DNA of 14,316 nt from an uncultured Arenimonas sp. (GTDB lineage Bacteria; Pseudomonadota; Gammaproteobacteria; Xanthomonadales; Xanthomonadaceae). Below, in pieces: positions 12,541 through 14,316 of this stretch; the first letter of the stretch is position 1, and every line of letters starts with the position of its first letter. Made by a program: the position numbers and the translations under genes. The DNA lies in contig CAMLKR010000050.1 in NCBI GenBank assembly GCA_946480565.1, positions 1-14,316 on the forward strand, in the 5' to 3' direction. Under the pieces are notes generated by a model that made no database searches, was not told the origin of the DNA, and was given only the letters and a program-made list of their open reading frames with translations.

Positions 12541-13101
12541 TCACTCCAGGGTTTCGCCGCGCGGCTCCATCGGCAGCGGCGGCGCCTCCGGCGGGTAGTA
12601 CCAGTCGTTGATGTCCAGGCCTTCGCGCACCTCGCCGGCGTCCACGGTGAGTTCGAGGAAGTCGTGGTCGTCACAGTCCAGGCCGCTGGTGGCCAGGCAT
12701 TCGCTGGCCATGCTCAGCAGGCCCGGCGCGCCTTCGGTGCCGGTGTCCTGCGGCCAGGCCAGCAGGATCCAGGTGCCGGGCGGCACGCGCAGTTCGTAGT
12801 GCGGCGCGTTGACCGCGGTTTCGCTGCAGTAGCCCAGGCCCATGTCCTCGGTGGCCAGGGCGCAGACGCGCATGGCCGGCAGTTCTTCGCTGGGATAGCT
12901 GACGCGGCCGCGCAGGGTGGCGGCGGTCGGCGGCGCGGCGGCGGTTTCCGCGGCGGCCGGTTCCGCGCCGGCGGGCGCGGCGTCGGCGGCGGGCGCGGGC
13001 GCCGTTGCGACGGTGTCGGCTGCCGCGGCCGGCGCTTCGACGGGGGCCTCGGCCGGGCGGCAGGCGGCGAGGGCGAACAGCAGTACGATCGCGACGCGCA
13101 T
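12541..13101 (-). CDS. Small Ala/Pro-rich lipoprotein with a carboxypeptidase-regulatory-like domain
   Basis: This 186-residue product starts with a lipoprotein signal (MRVAIVLLFALAAC), lipobox LAAC with Cys14. A low-complexity Ala/Pro/Glu linker covers about 15-60, typical of surface-tethered lipoproteins in this group of bacteria. The remaining domain (about 62-186) opens with TLRGRVSYPSEELPAMRVCA and includes YELRVPPGTWILLAWPQ. This pattern resembles the beta-sandwich of carboxypeptidase-regulatory-like domains, but the match is weak. Four cysteines (about 80, 92, 134 and 142) could form disulfides. A strong AAGGAGA (13114-13108) precedes the ATG by six bases and overlaps the stop codon of the upstream DUF4010 gene, so the two are probably coexpressed. 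Function unknown. The 3' end lies nine bases from the end of the convergent regulator gene. Confidence 0.85.
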   Translation of the reverse strand: MRVAIVLLFALAACRPAEAPVEAPAAAADTVATAPAPAADAAPAGAEPAAAETAAAPPTAATLRGRVSYPSEELPAMRVCALATEDMGLGYCSETAVNAPHYELRVPPGTWILLAWPQDTGTEGAPGLLSMASECLATSGLDCDDHDFLELTVDAGEVREGLDINDWYYPPEAPPLPMEPRGETLE

Positions 13102-13113
13102 GGTGGCTCTCCT

Positions 13114-14316
13114 TCAGGTGAACAGCAGGACCGCGAGCACCGCGGCGACCGCGGCGCCGAGCCCGGCGCAGACGCGCAGGCCGTAGCCCCGTCCGCCGCT
13201 GGTCCAGGCCACGGCGGTCTTGGCGACCCAGCTCGCGGCCAGCAGGCCGAGCAGGGTCCAGCGGGCATCGTCGGCGGTCAGCACGCCGCCGGTGAACAGG
13301 TTGCCGACCGTGGCGACGGCCGCGTGCAGTTCGGCCAGCGCCGCCAGCACCGCGGCGGTGATCGCGCCGCGCGGGCCGAGCCAGGCGTTGAGCGCCGCCG
13401 ACAGGAACAGCACGGCGGTGATGATGGCCGCGAACGCCAGGGCATGGGTGAAGCGGAACATGCGCGACTGCGCGGTCGGCGATGGCACTTCGCCGTCCTC
13501 GCTGCGGTGCAGGCCCGACAGGCCGCCCGCAAGCATCACGGTGGCCGCGGCGGCGAGCTCCGGCCACAGCACCGGCAGCAGTTCAGGCGCGACGGCCAGC
13601 AGGATCGGCACGAACAGGCTCAGCGACGCCAGGTTGGCCAGCATCGCCGCACCGACCGCCGAAGACAGCAGCGCGGGTGTTTCCCGCACCCGCTGGCCGA
13701 AGCCGGCGATCGCCGCGGTGGACGACACATAGCCAGCGAAAAAACCCGCCACCGCCAGGCCCCAGCGGTTGCCGGTGGCGCGCAGGGCGACGTGGCCGAG
13801 CGCGCTGATCGCCATCACCAGCACGACCAGCTTCCACAGCGTGGCGGGATTGAACACGTCGTAGGGGCCGAGGGTGCGGTCGGGCAGCAGGGGCAGGATG
13901 ACCAGGGCAGAGGCGAGCAGGATCAGGCCGTCCTGCAGTTCGTGTTCGCTGACCAGCTCGCGCGTGAGCCGGTGCAGCGGCGCCTTGGCGTAAAGCAGCA
14001 CGGCCACCAGCACGCCCAGACCGCTGGCCAGTCCGGGCGCCCGCAGGGCCAGGCCGCCGAGCAGGGCGGTGAGCACCAGGGCGACTTCGCCGGTCAGGCC
14101 GGGGTCCTGGTCGCGGCTCTGGCGGTAACTCAGCGCGGCGAAGCCGCCGACCAGCAGCAGCGCCGCCACGAACACCGCCGGCCCCAGCCAGAGCGCGACC
14201 ACGGCCATCAGCCCGACCAGGGCGTGGGTGCGCAGCCCCGCCACCACCGCGGCTTCCGGCTTGCGCCGCTCCCGTACCGCACCCACCAGCAGGCCCAGGC
14301 CCAGGGCGGTGCCCAG
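13114..14316 (-). CDS. MgtC/SapB-type DUF4010 membrane protein (cut by right edge)
   Basis: About 400 residues are visible and the gene enters from the right edge without a start codon in view. The first visible residues (LGTALGLGLLVGAVRERRKP, then GLRTHALVGLMAVV) match the N-terminal MgtC/SapB-like block, typically L-G-x-x-x-G-x-x-R-E-R followed by G-L-R-T. Only a short N-terminal piece, probably 10-25 residues, is missing. The rest is a long multipass region (about twelve segments) with the DUF4010 pattern around AGYVSSTAAIAGFGQRVRETP, ANLASLSLFVP and VGNLFTGGVL. A GTG at 14286-14284 lies inside the conserved block and is not the real start. The family function is not firmly known; MgtC relatives are tied to Mg2+ limitation and membrane ATPase control. 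The lipoprotein gene follows 12 bases downstream. Confidence 0.88.
   Translation of the reverse strand: MGTALGLGLLVGAVRERRKPEAAVVAGLRTHALVGLMAVVALWLGPAVFVAALLLVGGFAALSYRQSRDQDPGLTGEVALVLTALLGGLALRAPGLASGLGVLVAVLLYAKAPLHRLTRELVSEHELQDGLILLASALVILPLLPDRTLGPYDVFNPATLWKLVVLVMAISALGHVALRATGNRWGLAVAGFFAGYVSSTAAIAGFGQRVRETPALLSSAVGAAMLANLASLSLFVPILLAVAPELLPVLWPELAAAATVMLAGGLSGLHRSEDGEVPSPTAQSRMFRFTHALAFAAIITAVLFLSAALNAWLGPRGAITAAVLAALAELHAAVATVGNLFTGGVLTADDARWTLLGLLAASWVAKTAVAWTSGGRGYGLRVCAGLGAAVAAVLAVLLFT

Noticed and set aside
1..14316. Mobile element, CRISPR array, prophage or defence island
   Set aside because: No transposase, integrase, terminal repeats, spaced direct repeats or tRNA-associated junctions are visible, and codon and base use look even throughout.

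Overview
The window is ordinary-looking chromosomal DNA from a GC-rich (roughly 70% GC by eye) Gram-negative proteobacterium. The gene set points to the Xanthomonadaceae/Lysobacteraceae (Lysobacter, Luteimonas, Stenotrophomonas or Xanthomonas-like). It includes an Lrp/AsnC regulator divergent from a bacterial phenylalanine hydroxylase, an Alx/TerC protein behind a Mn riboswitch, membrane GGDEF proteins and Ala/Pro-rich lipoproteins. The lineage call is inference. I see no phage, transposase, tRNA, rRNA, CRISPR or defence genes.

Layout. 1-1708 (minus): the N-terminal part of an RlmI-type 23S rRNA methyltransferase, cut by the left edge, preceded by a membrane diguanylate cyclase. 1709-2015: a divergent intergenic region with a yybP-ykoY manganese riboswitch. 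2016-5082 (plus): alx/terC, a rhomboid protease and a second membrane diguanylate cyclase related to the first. 5079-5714 (minus): a YjdF/DUF2238 membrane protein. 5807-7471 (plus): a secreted or lipid-anchored M28 zinc aminopeptidase. 7468-7950 (minus) and 8075-8962 (plus): the Lrp/AsnC regulator and phhA, diverging from a region with two matching dyad operators. 8959-10619 (minus): a zinc-ribbon single-pass protein and a DUF2306-like membrane protein. 10760-12531 (plus): a DesK/NarL-type histidine kinase and its response regulator, overlapping by ATGA. 12541-14316 (minus): an MgtC/DUF4010 membrane protein, cut by the right edge, and a lipoprotein 12 bases downstream of it.

How the genes work together. 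Four local units are supported. They are riboswitch plus alx (manganese homeostasis), the Lrp regulator plus phhA (phenylalanine to tyrosine), the kinase-regulator pair, and the DUF4010-lipoprotein pair. The two diguanylate cyclases look like paralogues flanking alx and the rhomboid gene. The rest are single genes in alternating orientation.

Most notable: three of the four convergent gene pairs share their stop codons in the same palindrome, CTAG, giving identical 4-base tail-to-tail overlaps. CTAG is otherwise nearly absent. The alx leader also shows mutually exclusive pairings next to its Shine-Dalgarno sequence and a TTG start. Several genes have a -10-like hexamer 6-7 bases before ATG and no Shine-Dalgarno, suggesting leaderless mRNAs. 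I found no clear new multi-gene system.
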